From: Pseudarthrobacter sp. SSS035
GTDB taxonomy: Bacteria; Actinomycetota; Actinomycetes; Actinomycetales; Micrococcaceae
Reading direction: 5' to 3'
DNA length: 64,000 nucleotides
NCBI RefSeq assembly: GCF_023273875.1
Contig: NZ_CP096882.1
Location: forward strand, 2,790,001 to 2,854,000
The position numbers and the translations under genes are program-made. The notes under the pieces are model-generated. The model saw only the letters and a list, made by a program, of their open reading frames with translations, had not been told where the DNA came from and did not search any database. Of this stretch, positions 52,133-62,000 are shown one piece after another (position 1 is the stretch's first letter; each line of letters starts with the position of its first letter).

Positions 52133-53075
52133 TCAGCCCTTGACGGCCCCGGTGATGACGCCCTTGGCGAAGTGCTTCTGCAGGAATGGATAAACCATGA
52201 GGATTGGAACCAGGGCCACCACCACCACAGCCATCTGGACGGATTGTGGCGGCGGCGTTGTGCTGATGCCGAGCTGTTCCGCAGCGCCACTGCCCTGGAC
52301 AACGAAGTTGCGCAGGAGCAGTTGGATGGGCCACTTGCTGTGGTCGTTGATGTAGAGGAGCGCGTTGAAGAAGGAGTTCCAGAAGCCAACCGCATAGAAC
52401 AGCCCGACGACGGCGATCACGGCTTTCGAGAGCGGCATAACGATGCGCCAGAGGATCTGCCAGTCGCTGGCGCCGTCGATCCTTGCACTTTCGATCAGCT
52501 CACCGGGAATGTTCATAAAGAAGGACCTCATGACCACGAAGTTGAAGGCCCCGAAGATGCCGGGCAGGATCAGCGACCAGAGCGAGTCCAGCAAGTCCAG
52601 TTGGCGGATCATCAGGAACGACGGAATGAGGCCCGGGGCGAACAGCAGCGTGAAGAGGATCGCCAGGATCACCGGCCGGCCGAACAGCACGGACCGGCTG
52701 GTGGCGTACGCCATGGTGATGGTGAGGAAGAGGGCCAGCAGGGTGCCCACCACGGTGATGAACAGGCTGACGCCGAGGGACTGGATGACCATGGGGGCCC
52801 CTGAAGATGATGGTGTAGGCCTCCAGGGTGGGCCGTTCGGGCCAGAGGACGAAGCCGCCGGCCCGCGTCAGCTGTTCGTTGTCCGCCAGGGAGGTGGATA
52901 CAACCAGCAGGATCGGGGTCAGGATGGAAATGCTGAAGACGATCAGCACCAGGGCCTTGACGGATTGGTAGAGGGGCGAGGGCCGCTCTTTCCAGACAGG
53001 GCGCTTGGGGTTGTAGCTCAGTGCCTTGACCTTGCGCATGGCCTGGGGTTTCTTGGTGGATAGTGTGGTTGCCAT
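52133..53075 (-). pseudogene. CUT1 ABC permease (YtcP/LplC-like), frameshifted
   Basis: The protein is split over two frames. From ATG 53075 (ribosome site AAGGAGAG) one frame gives the normal N-terminus through TLEAYTIIF; the rest, with the EAA loop (IESARIDGASDWQILWRIVMPL) and the end FAKGVITGAVKG, is one base out of phase from about 52797. Removing one base from the GGGGCCCCC run (minus strand, 52793-52801) restores a single frame of about 313 residues. As written only a fragment could be made, and the importer would be broken. This may be a real indel, slippage-tolerant decoding, or a sequencing error. Confidence 0.85.
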
Positions 53076-53107
53076 CGTGTGCTCTCCTTGTCCGGCAGCC
53101 GGGCTGG

Positions 53108-54130
53108 CTAGCCGACCTTCTTCGCAAAAATTCCGTCTTCGCCGAAGCGGTGGGCAAGTTTGTTGGCGGCGTAGATCAGCAGGGCACTGACCACTCCCTT
53201 GGCCAGGCCTGCCGCGGCGCCGGAACTCCAGCCTCCGCCCACCACGCCGGTGTAGTAGGTGAAGGTGTCCAGGACCTCGGCGGCTCCGGCCCCAACAGCG
53301 TCGCGCTGCAGGATGAACTGTTCGAAGCCCACCGAGAGTATGTCGCCGATCCGCAGGATCAGGAGCAGGACGATGACCGGGCGGAGCCCCGGCAGCGTGA
53401 TGTGCCACAAGCGGCGCCAGCGCCCGGCGCCGTCGGCTGCTGCCGCCTCGTAAAGGGAGTTGTCGATGCTGGCCATGGCGGCCAGGAAGATGATCATGGC
53501 CCAGCCGGCGTCCTTCCAGATCATTTGGACCACTACCAGGAGGGGAAATGTTTCCGGGTTGGTCATAAACGGCACGGCTTCCATGCCCAGTTGCCGCAGG
53601 GTGTTGTTAACAAAGCCCGCTCCGCCGAGCATCTGCTGGAAAAAGGCGATCACCAGGACCCAGGACAGGAAGTGCGGCAGGTAGGCGATGCTCTGGAAGA
53701 CCCGGCGGACCCGGGTACTCACCAGCGAATCGACCACCAGCGCCAGCACCAGGGGTACAGGAAACAGGAAGACGAGCTGCCAGGCCGCCAGGTACAGCGT
53801 GTTCCAGAACGCATGGACAAAATCGGGGTTGCCGAAGAGGTCCACGAAGTTCTGCCACCCCACCCAGAGGCTGTCGCCAATGCCGAGGTAGGGCTGGTAG
53901 TCCTGGAACGCGATCACGTTGCCCAGGATGGGGATGTAAAAGAACAGCAGCAGGAACGCCACCCCCGGCACCATCATGAGCACCATCTGCCTGTCACGGC
54001 GCAGTCGGGACCGGAAACTCTGCGCGGGCACTTTGCCGGGCTTGACTTTGCGTATGCCGGCTTCCGGCGCCTGTCCTCCCGGCCGACGCACTACCGGCGG
54101 TGCCGGACGTTCTTCCGTCGTCGATTTCAT
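53108..54130 (-). CDS. CUT1 ABC transporter permease (LplB-like)
   Basis: This 340-residue membrane protein has a polar Arg/Pro-rich N-terminus of about 45 residues, six helices (first in MVLMMVPGVAFLLLFFYIPIL) and the EAA loop (LYEAAAADGAGRWRRLWHITLPGL). It forms the first pore subunit of the importer, and its reading frame is intact. It is the first gene of the minus-strand operon, followed by the frameshifted partner and the binding protein. The 377-bp gap to the divergent isomerase operon holds promoters and candidate operators. Confidence 0.93.
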   Translation of the reverse strand: MKSTTEERPAPPVVRRPGGQAPEAGIRKVKPGKVPAQSFRSRLRRDRQMVLMMVPGVAFLLLFFYIPILGNVIAFQDYQPYLGIGDSLWVGWQNFVDLFGNPDFVHAFWNTLYLAAWQLVFLFPVPLVLALVVDSLVSTRVRRVFQSIAYLPHFLSWVLVIAFFQQMLGGAGFVNNTLRQLGMEAVPFMTNPETFPLLVVVQMIWKDAGWAMIIFLAAMASIDNSLYEAAAADGAGRWRRLWHITLPGLRPVIVLLLILRIGDILSVGFEQFILQRDAVGAGAAEVLDTFTYYTGVVGGGWSSGAAAGLAKGVVSALLIYAANKLAHRFGEDGIFAKKVG

Positions 54131-54188
54131 ACGTCTCCTCGGGTACTGGATTGCTGTGTAGCCGTGCGTTGTTGTGCACGGCTGGTCT

Positions 54189-54200
54189 TTAATCGTTTAA
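54189..54200. promoter_or_regulatory. Candidate LacI-type operator upstream of the importer operon
   Basis: TTAATCGTTTAA is a near-palindrome (TTAA-W-CG-W-TTAA) 59 bp upstream of the first permease gene, in an AT-rich stretch. Related half-sites occur upstream of the GH101 gene (63468-63475 and 63507-63514), so they may share a regulator. The 377-bp gap between the divergent operons (54131-54507) holds no gene. Confidence 0.4.
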
Positions 54201-54406
54201 CCAACATAAGTGATCCATGTCTCATGTGCAAGATCATGATCGTATTTACTTAAAAAGATCACGTTTCGTCATGAGCCTGGCCGGGCTTGGCGGCCAGGTT
54301 CACTGACGGTCATCCGAGGTAAGTGGCCGCGCTGACGGTGTTTGGCGGCTCCAGCTGGCGATTTATCGCGATTGTTCGGCTGCGCTTGGTCAATCCGGAA
54401 GCGCTA

Positions 54407-54436
54407 TTGCCTAGACATTTCATGAGCGTATATGCT
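54407..54436 (+). promoter_or_regulatory. Promoter of the GalNAc-type catabolic operon
   Basis: TTGCCT (54407-54412) and TATGCT (54431-54436) are spaced 18 bp apart and lie 71 bp before the SIS gene start. The stretch after the -10 is AT-rich and could hold a DeoR site, but no clear repeat was seen. Confidence 0.5.
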
Positions 54437-54507
54437 GTAAAAAAGTCATAACTACTCAAAGCTGATTCTGGACTGCGTCCGGATCGGCGTTCGCTTAGGA
54501 GAAAACA

Positions 54508-55429
54508 ATGGTTGAGACCGTGCTGGGGACGTTTATGGAGCAGGAACTGCTGTCCCAACCCGAAATTTGGACACGGGCCATCAACCAGTCGACGTCCGAA
54601 GCCCTGTTGCCCGCAGATGGGCTTGCCGTGGCTGTCATCGGCTGCGGAACGTCCTGGTTCATGGCCCAAAGTTATGCGGCCATGCGGGAGCGGCTGGGCA
54701 AAGGACTGACGGATGCGTTTGCTGCCTCCGAAGCCTTCCTCAATCACAACAGTGCTGCCCGGAAGTATGACGCCGTAGTCGTTATTACGCGCTCCGGCAC
54801 CACCTCCGAGGTGCTGGAGGTAGTCTCCGGCCTGCGTGGGAAGGTCCCCCACGGTGGCTCTGATCGGCGATGTGGATTCACCCCTGGTGGGTCTCGCCGA
54901 TACAGTGATCGGATTGCCTTACGCCGACGAAAAATCCGTCGTGCAGACGCGGTTCGCTACCGCTGCACTGGCGTACCTGCTGACCAACCTCGGCGTCGAC
55001 CTGGCCGAGGCAGTCGCCGACGCCCGGGATGCTGTCAGCGCTGACGTTCCGCATGAGCTGTTGGACGCGGAGCAGTTCACGTTCCTTGGCAGCGGGTGGA
55101 CGGTCGGTTTGGCCCACGAGGCCGGGCTGAAGATGCGCGAAGCAGTCCAGGGGTGGACGGAGTCCTATCCGGCCATGGAGTACCGCCACGGTCCCATTTC
55201 CATCGCCGCGCCGGGACGGGTCGTCTGGCTGCTGGGGGATGAGCCGGCCGGGCTCGAGGCTGACGTGGCCGAGACCGGCGCACTGTACATCCATGGCGGA
55301 CAGCACCCCCTGGCACAGCTGGCCCGCGTGCACAAAGTCACGCTGGAACGAGCCCGGGCCCGCGGCCTGAACCCTGATGTTCCGCGGAACCTGTCACGCT
55401 CCGTCATCCTTGCTGCCACCGCCGGATAG
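54508..55429 (+). pseudogene. SIS-domain sugar isomerase/deaminase (AgaS-like), frameshifted
   Basis: Two SIS modules are recognisable but lie in different frames. The N-terminal frame (ATG 54508, AGGAG site upstream) has AVIGCGTSWFMAQSYAAM and VITRSGTTSEVLEV. The remainder is read one base out from about 54846 and has PTVALIGDVDSPLV, FLGSGWTVGLAHEAGLKMREA and YPAMEYRHGPI. A single surplus C in a run of five (54846-54850) explains the shift; removal restores about 306 residues. AgaS converts galactosamine-6-phosphate to tagatose-6-phosphate. A GTG at 54836 could start the second half alone. It heads the operon. Confidence 0.85.
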
Positions 55430-55436
55430 GCAGGTC

Positions 55437-56399
55437 ATGGTCCCTAATCTGATGCCGCAGCGAGGAAACCTGCTCGGACCTGCCCCGGCCGATGTTATGG
55501 CCTTTGATGTCGGGGGAACCGACATCAAAGGAACAATGCTGAGCGCATCGGGTGACTTGCTTGATGTACTGCGTGTCCCCACACCGCGGGACGGAGCGCG
55601 GACGGCGGAAGCTGTCCTGGACCGGGTCCGCGAGCTGGGCAAGGAACTCTCTGAGCGCTCACCCGGGCTGCAGGCGAAAGCTGCAGGTCTTGTCGTTCCG
55701 GGGATCGTGGACGCGCGTGCAGGAGTTGGCGTCTTCTCCGCGAATCTCGGATGGACCAACTTCCCGTTCAGGGCAGAGTGCGAAAAACGCGTAGGGCTGC
55801 CCGTCGCCTTCGGCCACGACGTGACTTCGGCAGGCATAGCTGAATTCGAGCTGGGTGCCGGCCGCGGATTCGACGACGTGGTGGTGATCATCATCGGTAC
55901 AGGAATTGCCGGAACTGTTTTTGCCGGCGGACTGCCGGTGACCGCCGGTGGTTATGCGGGAGAATTCGGGCATTCCCTAGTTCCCGATCCCTCCGGAACC
56001 GGGACCGACATCCTGGAATCGGTGGGGTCCGCTGCTGCCATCGCCCGACGGTACACGCGAATTTCCGGCAATGCCGTAGATGGTGCCAGGGAGGTCCTGA
56101 CACGCATGCAGGCCGGCGACATCGCTGCCAGACAAGCCTGGGACGAAGCCATCGACGCATTGGCGTTCACTGTTTCACAATGCATCACCGTCCTCGGCAC
56201 GGAAGCAGTCATCGTCGGCGGCGGCCTGTCCGAGGCGGGTGATGAGCTGTTGGTACCGCTGCGCCGCAGGGTCGGGGAGCACCTGACGTTTCACCGGCGC
56301 CCCGAGATCCTCCCGGCCAGGCTTGGCCAGGACGCCGGCCTCATCGGCGCCGCCTTGGGTGCACGGTCACTCTTGGCCGCCGAGTCAGGACCAGCATGA
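55437..56399 (+). CDS. ROK-family sugar kinase, zinc motif absent
   Basis: This 320-residue protein has the ROK ATP-binding loop (VMAFDVGGTDIKGTML), VPGIVDARAGVGVFSANLGW, the catalytic Asp in FGHDVTSAG, and IIIGTGIAGTVFAGG. The family CxCGxxGC zinc site after GEFGH is replaced by a short Cys-free segment (PDPSGTGTDILESVGS). In this operon the natural role would be phosphorylation of GalNAc or galactosamine at O6. ATG 55437 lies 8 bp after the isomerase stop. Its stop overlaps the next start by 4 bases. Confidence 0.87.
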   Translation: MVPNLMPQRGNLLGPAPADVMAFDVGGTDIKGTMLSASGDLLDVLRVPTPRDGARTAEAVLDRVRELGKELSERSPGLQAKAAGLVVPGIVDARAGVGVFSANLGWTNFPFRAECEKRVGLPVAFGHDVTSAGIAEFELGAGRGFDDVVVIIIGTGIAGTVFAGGLPVTAGGYAGEFGHSLVPDPSGTGTDILESVGSAAAIARRYTRISGNAVDGAREVLTRMQAGDIAARQAWDEAIDALAFTVSQCITVLGTEAVIVGGGLSEAGDELLVPLRRRVGEHLTFHRRPEILPARLGQDAGLIGAALGARSLLAAESGPA

Positions 56400-57340
56400 G
56401 GCGCATAGTTACCGTCACCCCGAACCCGGCCGTGGACATGACATACCACGTCCAGCGGATCACGCCCGGGTCTACCCATCGCGTAGCCACCGCCCTGGTC
56501 AGGGCTGGAGGGAAGGGCCTCAACGTGGCGCGGGTTGCCCACCAACTGGGGTTTCCGGTCCTTGCACTTGCCCCGGCAGGGCAGGGTGCCACCAGCACTG
56601 AATTCAAGGCCGAACTTTCATCCAGCGGGATGCCCCACCGGATCATCGCCGTCGAAGCAGACACCAGGCGGAGCATCGCGGTCGTGGACTCGGCGAAAGC
56701 CGACACCATCATCCTGAACGAACCGGGGCACCACCTCAGCGCCGCCGAATGGCAGTGCCTTCGGGCGGCGGTGAAGGATTCCCTCGTTCCGGGCGAAGGG
56801 ATCCTCGTCGGATCGGGGAGCCTCCCTACCGGGGCGGACCCTGACTTCTATGCCTCATTGGTGACGCTGGCACATCACACAGGTGTACGGGCCATCATCG
56901 ACACGTCGGGCCCAGGCCTGGTGTCAGCTGCCAGGGCAGGAGCTGACCTGATCAAGCCGAACCATCACGAACTGAGGGAGGCCACGGGCGAAGACGACCC
57001 AGTCCTGGCCGCCTGCCAGCTGATCCAGATGGGGGCCCGCCGGGTGCTGGTCAGCTCCGGTGCGGCAGGAATGATGATGTTCGACGCGGCTGATCCGGCC
57101 ACGTATTGGCATGCCCGGCTTCCTTACGGCCTGGGCGGCAATCCCACTGGCGCCGGGGACGCAGCCGTGGCCGCCGCAGCAACATGCCTTTCCGAGGGCA
57201 TCTCGAGCCCCGACGGCATTCTCCGGGCGGCGACCGCATGGTCGGCCGCGGCCGTCCTTATGCCGGCCGCGGGGGAAATCTCACCCCAATACGCAGAACT
57301 TGCCGATCAACTGATCGTGACGCAGAAGGAGATCCCATGA
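56396..57340 (+). CDS. PfkB-family kinase (tagatose-6-phosphate/1-phosphofructokinase type)
   Basis: This 314-residue protein has the N-terminal IVTVTPNPAVDMTYHV and RAGGKGLNVARV, and the C-terminal PfkB signature NPTGAGDAAVAAAATC, whose Asp is the catalytic base. The TPNPAVD start marks the FruK/LacC branch, which phosphorylates tagatose-6-phosphate or fructose-1-phosphate at the other end. The next gene encodes a ketose-bisphosphate aldolase, so tagatose-1,6-bisphosphate is the expected product. Both ends overlap neighbours by ATGA. Confidence 0.92.
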   Translation: MRRIVTVTPNPAVDMTYHVQRITPGSTHRVATALVRAGGKGLNVARVAHQLGFPVLALAPAGQGATSTEFKAELSSSGMPHRIIAVEADTRRSIAVVDSAKADTIILNEPGHHLSAAEWQCLRAAVKDSLVPGEGILVGSGSLPTGADPDFYASLVTLAHHTGVRAIIDTSGPGLVSAARAGADLIKPNHHELREATGEDDPVLAACQLIQMGARRVLVSSGAAGMMMFDAADPATYWHARLPYGLGGNPTGAGDAAVAAAATCLSEGISSPDGILRAATAWSAAAVLMPAAGEISPQYAELADQLIVTQKEIP

Positions 57341-58182
57341 CACTGGCCACCACCCGCGAGCTGATGGACCATGCCGCAACGCGCGGGGCCGGACAGGGTG
57401 CGTTCAACGTCATCCACCTGGAGACGCTGGAGGCTCTCATTGCTGGAGCGGAGGAAGCCGATCTCCCAGTGATCCTCCAGATCTCCGAAAATTGCGCCAA
57501 TTTCCACGGCGGCCTTGAACCCTTGGCCCTGGCGTCGCTGGCAGCCGCCGACAAGGCATCCGTTCCCGTTGCCCTCCATCTGGACCACGCCGAGTCTGAA
57601 GAGCTCGCGCGCCAGGCTGTTGACCTTGGTTTTGGTTCCGTGATGTTCGACGGATCCCAGCTGGACTATGAGCAAAACGTCGCAGCTACCCGTCGCGTCA
57701 GTGACTATGCCCGTGCCCGCGGTGTATATATCGAGGCTGAGTTGGGCAAGGTCGGCGGGAAAGACGGGGCTCATGCCCCCGGTGTGCGCACGGACCCGGC
57801 CGAGGCCGCGGCTTTCGTGGCAGCGACCGGCGTGGACTCGCTGGCTGTCGCAGTCGGTTCATCGCATGCCATGACAGAACGAAGTGCTTCACTGGACCTT
57901 GGGCTCATCGCCCGGCTGAAAGCGGCCCTGGACGTCCCCCTCGTGCTGCACGGTTCGTCCGGCGTCTCCGACGCGGCCATCGTCGCCGCCATCACCGCCG
58001 GCATGACTAAGATCAATGTGTCCACCCATTTGAACGGGTTCTTCACCCGGGCCGTCCGAGAGTATCTGGTCGCAGACCCGGCGGCTGTAGACTCGCGAAA
58101 ATACTTCAAGGCCGGACGCGCAGCCTTAGTGCCGGAAGTTTCCCGGCTGTTGAGGCTGTTCGCGGATAGGCCCCATGCCTGA
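57337..58182 (+). CDS. Class II tagatose/fructose-bisphosphate aldolase
   Basis: This 281-residue enzyme is a Zn-dependent class II aldolase. AFNVIHLETLEALI is at the start, the first Zn ligand is in VALHLDHAES, GSSHAMT and VLHGSSGV supply others, and KINVSTHLNGFF is the phosphate-binding region. It splits the ketose bisphosphate into dihydroxyacetone phosphate and glyceraldehyde-3-phosphate. In this operon tagatose-1,6-bisphosphate (GatY/AgaY role) is the likely substrate. ATG 57337 overlaps the kinase stop by 4 bases. Confidence 0.92.
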   Translation: MTLATTRELMDHAATRGAGQGAFNVIHLETLEALIAGAEEADLPVILQISENCANFHGGLEPLALASLAAADKASVPVALHLDHAESEELARQAVDLGFGSVMFDGSQLDYEQNVAATRRVSDYARARGVYIEAELGKVGGKDGAHAPGVRTDPAEAAAFVAATGVDSLAVAVGSSHAMTERSASLDLGLIARLKAALDVPLVLHGSSGVSDAAIVAAITAGMTKINVSTHLNGFFTRAVREYLVADPAAVDSRKYFKAGRAALVPEVSRLLRLFADRPHA

Positions 58183-58978
58183 AAGGCTTCGAATGACCCG
58201 CACCGATCGGCTCGCAGCGATACTTGATCTGCTCGCCGAGTCGGGGGAAATCGAGATCGAAGAGGTTGTTGAGAAACTCGGTGTCTCACCGGCCACAGCC
58301 CGTCGCGACCTTGACAGCCTCGCCAAGCAGCAGCTCCTCACCCGCACCCACGGGGGAGCAACAACCGGTTCGGTTGCCTACGACCTGCCTGGCCGCTACA
58401 ACAGGGACGACAACGCCGACGCCAAGCAACGTATCGCCCTGGCAGCTTCCGCCCTTGTTGTGCCGGGGTCGGTCATTGGTCTTTCGGGCGGAACCACGAC
58501 GACGGCCCTTGCCCAGGTGCTGGCCACCCGGCCGGACCTCAGCGTCAGATCGGACCGTCCGATGCTGACGGTGGTAACGAATGCCATAAATATTGCGGCA
58601 CGCCTGGCTGTCCGGCCAAACATCAAGGTCATGGTCACCGGAGGGATCCTGAGCCCGCGCTCCTACGAACTCGTCGGTCCGTACACCGAGCTCCTGATGG
58701 ATCGGATCGCCCTTGACATGGCATTTATTGGGGTAAACGGCATCGATCCCGTCCTGGGTCCCACAATCTCCGACGAAGGTGAAGCCGCAATCAACATCCT
58801 GATGGCCCGCCGGGCAGCGGTGTCCTACGTACTCGCTGATTCATCCAAGGTCGGCAAGCGAGCTTTTGCAACCATGGCCGGCTATACGTTCGCGCGGCTG
58901 CTCACGGATGCGGGCATTTCGGCCAAGGATCGTGCCGCCTTCGAAGCCACGGGAACCAAAGTGTCCGTCGCTTCATAG
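58175..58978 (+). CDS. DeoR-family transcriptional regulator
   Basis: This 267-residue protein has a DeoR winged helix (RLAAILDLLAESGEIEIEEVVEKLGVSPATARRDLDSLAKQQLLTRTHGGA) and a DeoRC sugar-phosphate sensing domain (GLSGGTTTTALAQVL, MVTGGILSPRSYELVG, AFIGVNGID, ADSSKVGKRAF). It overlaps the aldolase gene by 8 bases, so it is made with the pathway and probably represses it until a phosphorylated intermediate appears. ATG 58193 is an alternative start. A strong terminator follows at 59037-59072. Confidence 0.92.
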   Translation: MPERLRMTRTDRLAAILDLLAESGEIEIEEVVEKLGVSPATARRDLDSLAKQQLLTRTHGGATTGSVAYDLPGRYNRDDNADAKQRIALAASALVVPGSVIGLSGGTTTTALAQVLATRPDLSVRSDRPMLTVVTNAINIAARLAVRPNIKVMVTGGILSPRSYELVGPYTELLMDRIALDMAFIGVNGIDPVLGPTISDEGEAAINILMARRAAVSYVLADSSKVGKRAFATMAGYTFARLLTDAGISAKDRAAFEATGTKVSVAS

Positions 58979-59036
58979 GGATTCAGGGCTGCAGGCCGCG
59001 GTGAACCAGCCGCGGCTGGCGCCCGGCCGCACACAC

Positions 59037-59072
59037 AAAACGCTCGGCTGGGGTAACCCAGCCGAGCGTTTT
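59037..59072. terminator. Bidirectional rho-independent terminator
   Basis: Perfect 16-base arms (59037-59052 and 59057-59072) around a GTAA loop begin with AAAA and end with TTTT, so the hairpin works on both strands. It lies between the convergent DeoR and GH101 genes, 16 bp beyond the GH101 stop. Confidence 0.92.
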
Positions 59073-59087
59073 GCGTTCTGTTCGTGT

Positions 59088-62000
59088 TTAGGTATTGCAG
59101 ACGAACCTGGCGTCTGCCCAGTCTGCCCAGTCGTCGCCGGCGTCGTCACCGTTCTTGTCGGCGATCAGTTCAACGCTCTGGACGCCGGTGATGTCCACCG
59201 AGACCGGGTGCGCCGCCGAGTCCGCGCTGAGGACCGGGGTCCGGAGCAGCTCGCGGCCGTCACCCTTGATGATGAACACCACGGACCCGTGAAGTCCCTT
59301 GTTCAGCTTGGCGTCGTCAACACCCACCAGGGCGGTGAAGGCGCTGCACTTCGCCTCAGTGGCGATGGCGACCTGGGAGTCGGCGTGGGCGCCGATCCCC
59401 TTGGCGTACGTGACGCCGTCCAGGCGGAGTGCCGGACCATCGCCGGCGTTCGCCTCACCGTTGGCGCGGTCCCGCTCGGCGGGCCCCCAGCCGTTCGTGC
59501 TGGCCGTCCAGGGCAGGTCGGAGGCGAACACGGTGCCGCTCAGGCCGGGAGCCGGGACATCGTGGTGCGTCGTGGAGCAGGTGAACGTGGCGTCCGCCCA
59601 GTCGGCGTGGTCGTTGCCGTTGGAGTCGCCTGAATCGTTGGCCACCAGGTCAACGTAGGCGGCTCCCGTGACATCCACGGTGAGCGGCAGCGGGGCACTC
59701 AGCGCACCCAGGACAGGGGTGGTGACCTTCGTGGCGCCGTCGGCCACCACGGAGAACTTCACACTGCCGCGCGTGGCCTGGGCATCGTCGATGCCCACCA
59801 CGGCGGTGAAGGAGGTGCAGTAGCCGCCGAGGTAGTAGCGGACCGTGCTGTTGGCGTGCGTGCCGAGGCCCTTCGCGAAGGCCGTGCCGTTGAGCTTCAG
59901 CGGGCGGCCGTCGCCGCTGCCCTGTTCGCCGTTGGACATGTCTTTCTCCACCGGGCCCCAGCCATTCGTGGCGCTCACCCAGGGGTGGTCGCTGGCGAAG
60001 ATCGTGGCCTGCGGCGGCTTAGGCAGCGTGCGCACCGAGGTGCTCGTGCTGATGGTGCGGGCACCGGCCGGCTCCGTAGTGGTGGCGTAGCGGGCCGTGG
60101 CCTTGACGGTGTAGTCGCCATCGGCATCCGCCGGGGCGGTCAGCTTCCACGTGGTGGCCAGGCGTCCGCCGGCGGGGAGCGTGGCCGCGGTGGCCGGAGT
60201 GGCCGGGGTCGCCGTCCAGCCCTGCGGCAGTTCGAGCTCCACGGCCAGGCCTGCGATCGCGGCCGGTTCATCGGAGACGAACGTGGTCACGAAGTCCTGG
60301 GCCTTGCCCTGCTGCACCACATCGCCCTGGAGGGTCGCGCTGAGCTGGGCACAGGCCGGCACGGCCTCGGACGCGCCGAGGTCTTCGACCAGGAGGTTGT
60401 CCAGGGTGAAGTCCGAACCGTTCGCGGAACCGGTGCGCTGCAGGCCAACGAAGTAGTCGCCGCAGAAGCCGGTGTCCAGGACCTGCTCAAAGCGTGCCGT
60501 GGTGGTCTGCTCGCCGAGGGGCTGGCTTCCGGTCACTGCCGGACCTGCCTGGGAGTCGTAGCCGGAAACCCAGGCGTACTGCCCTGCCTTGGAGTTCTGG
60601 TAGTCGAAGGAGACCTTGTACTTGTGGCCTGCCTGGAACGGCATGGTGTATCCGGTGGTGCGGTAGACCATGCCGGGGCCGCCGTTGGGGCCGAGGTTCT
60701 CGTCGTGCGCAATGAGGGACCAGGTGCCGCCCAGGACCTCGTCGATGACGTTGGTGTTCCAGCCCTTCTGCGTGAAGGGTTCGTTGCGTTCGGTGATGTG
60801 CGTGCGCGGATCCGTGGAACCGCCGGCATCGCCCTTCACGAACGGGCCCCAGCCCTGGTCGACGTTCTCGAAGTCCTCGCTGAGGACCCCGGTGGTGGGA
60901 ACACGTTTCGTTTCCACGGCCCGGAAGTCGTCCACGCGGACCTTCGCTGTGCCCTCCCCGGCCTGGAAGATGACGGTGGGGCGGGTGCCGTTCTTGGGGA
61001 CATCGATGAGCACACGGAGGCGCTGGAAGTTGGTGCCGGTCTTTTCATCGGCCGCGACGGAGTTCGTCGCGTTGGAGCTGTCCACGGTGATGGTCTCGGT
61101 CTTGCCTCCCGGAACCTCTACCTTCAAGGTGGTGGGGCGGGTCTGGCCGGGCTCGATTTCGACGAGGGCGCTGACGGAGTACGTGCCCGCATTGAACGGC
61201 AGCAGCTGCTGGGAGATGGAGGATGCGCCCGCGCCGAGTTCGGCGTAGCGGCGGCCCTTGGCATCGCGGACAATCGCGGCTGTGCCGTTGGGGCTCCACT
61301 TCTTGAGGTCCGCGGCGTTGAAGCCGGGGTCCTTGATCCGGGTGCCTTCGCCGAAGGAGGCGTCGGCGGGGACGCTGACGGTGGCGGCGTTGGTGGTCAG
61401 CACGTAGGGCTGGCCGGGATCGGCGGCGAGGGTGACCTGGCCGTTGACCACCGGGATGTCGGCCACCTTGACGCGTCCGTTGTCCGTCAGCTTGAACTGC
61501 TGGAGGCTGGTGGCGTTGCGGTAGGCATCGGTGAGCGTCCAGATGGTGCTGCCGCCGGCCGGGTTGTAGTGGTAGAGCTTGTCCAGTGCGCCGCCCGGGG
61601 TGGAGGCCCAGGGGAGCAGGTACTTGTCGCCCTGAAGCACGGAGACGCCCTTGACGGTGATGTCGCGGGCCGCGGCGGTGTCGCCGGTGACTGCCACTCC
61701 GTCGGCGAGGTCGATGCGGTCGGCGGTCCACTTGGTGATCTCGTGGTGCTGCAGGTATTTGGCTGGCAGGTTGGCGGTCCAGATGTTGCTGTAGAACGCG
61801 TTGAAGTCGTTCTGCCCGGTCCAGCCTTCGAATTCCACAATGTGCGAGACGCCCAGCTTGGCGTCCGGGTTCCAGACGTCGGACTGTGTGTTGTTGATGA
61901 AGCGCAGGATCTGGGAGTTGACGCCCTTGTTGGTGCTGCCGCCGTAATTCTCGTCGTTGGCCCAGTGCGACCAGGTGTTGTTGCGGGAGAGCTTGTCGGC

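Noticed and set aside
54221..54262. GATCATGATC palindrome and nearby AT-rich repeats in the importer promoter region
   Set aside because: It is short and lacks a partner site, so a specific operator cannot be argued.
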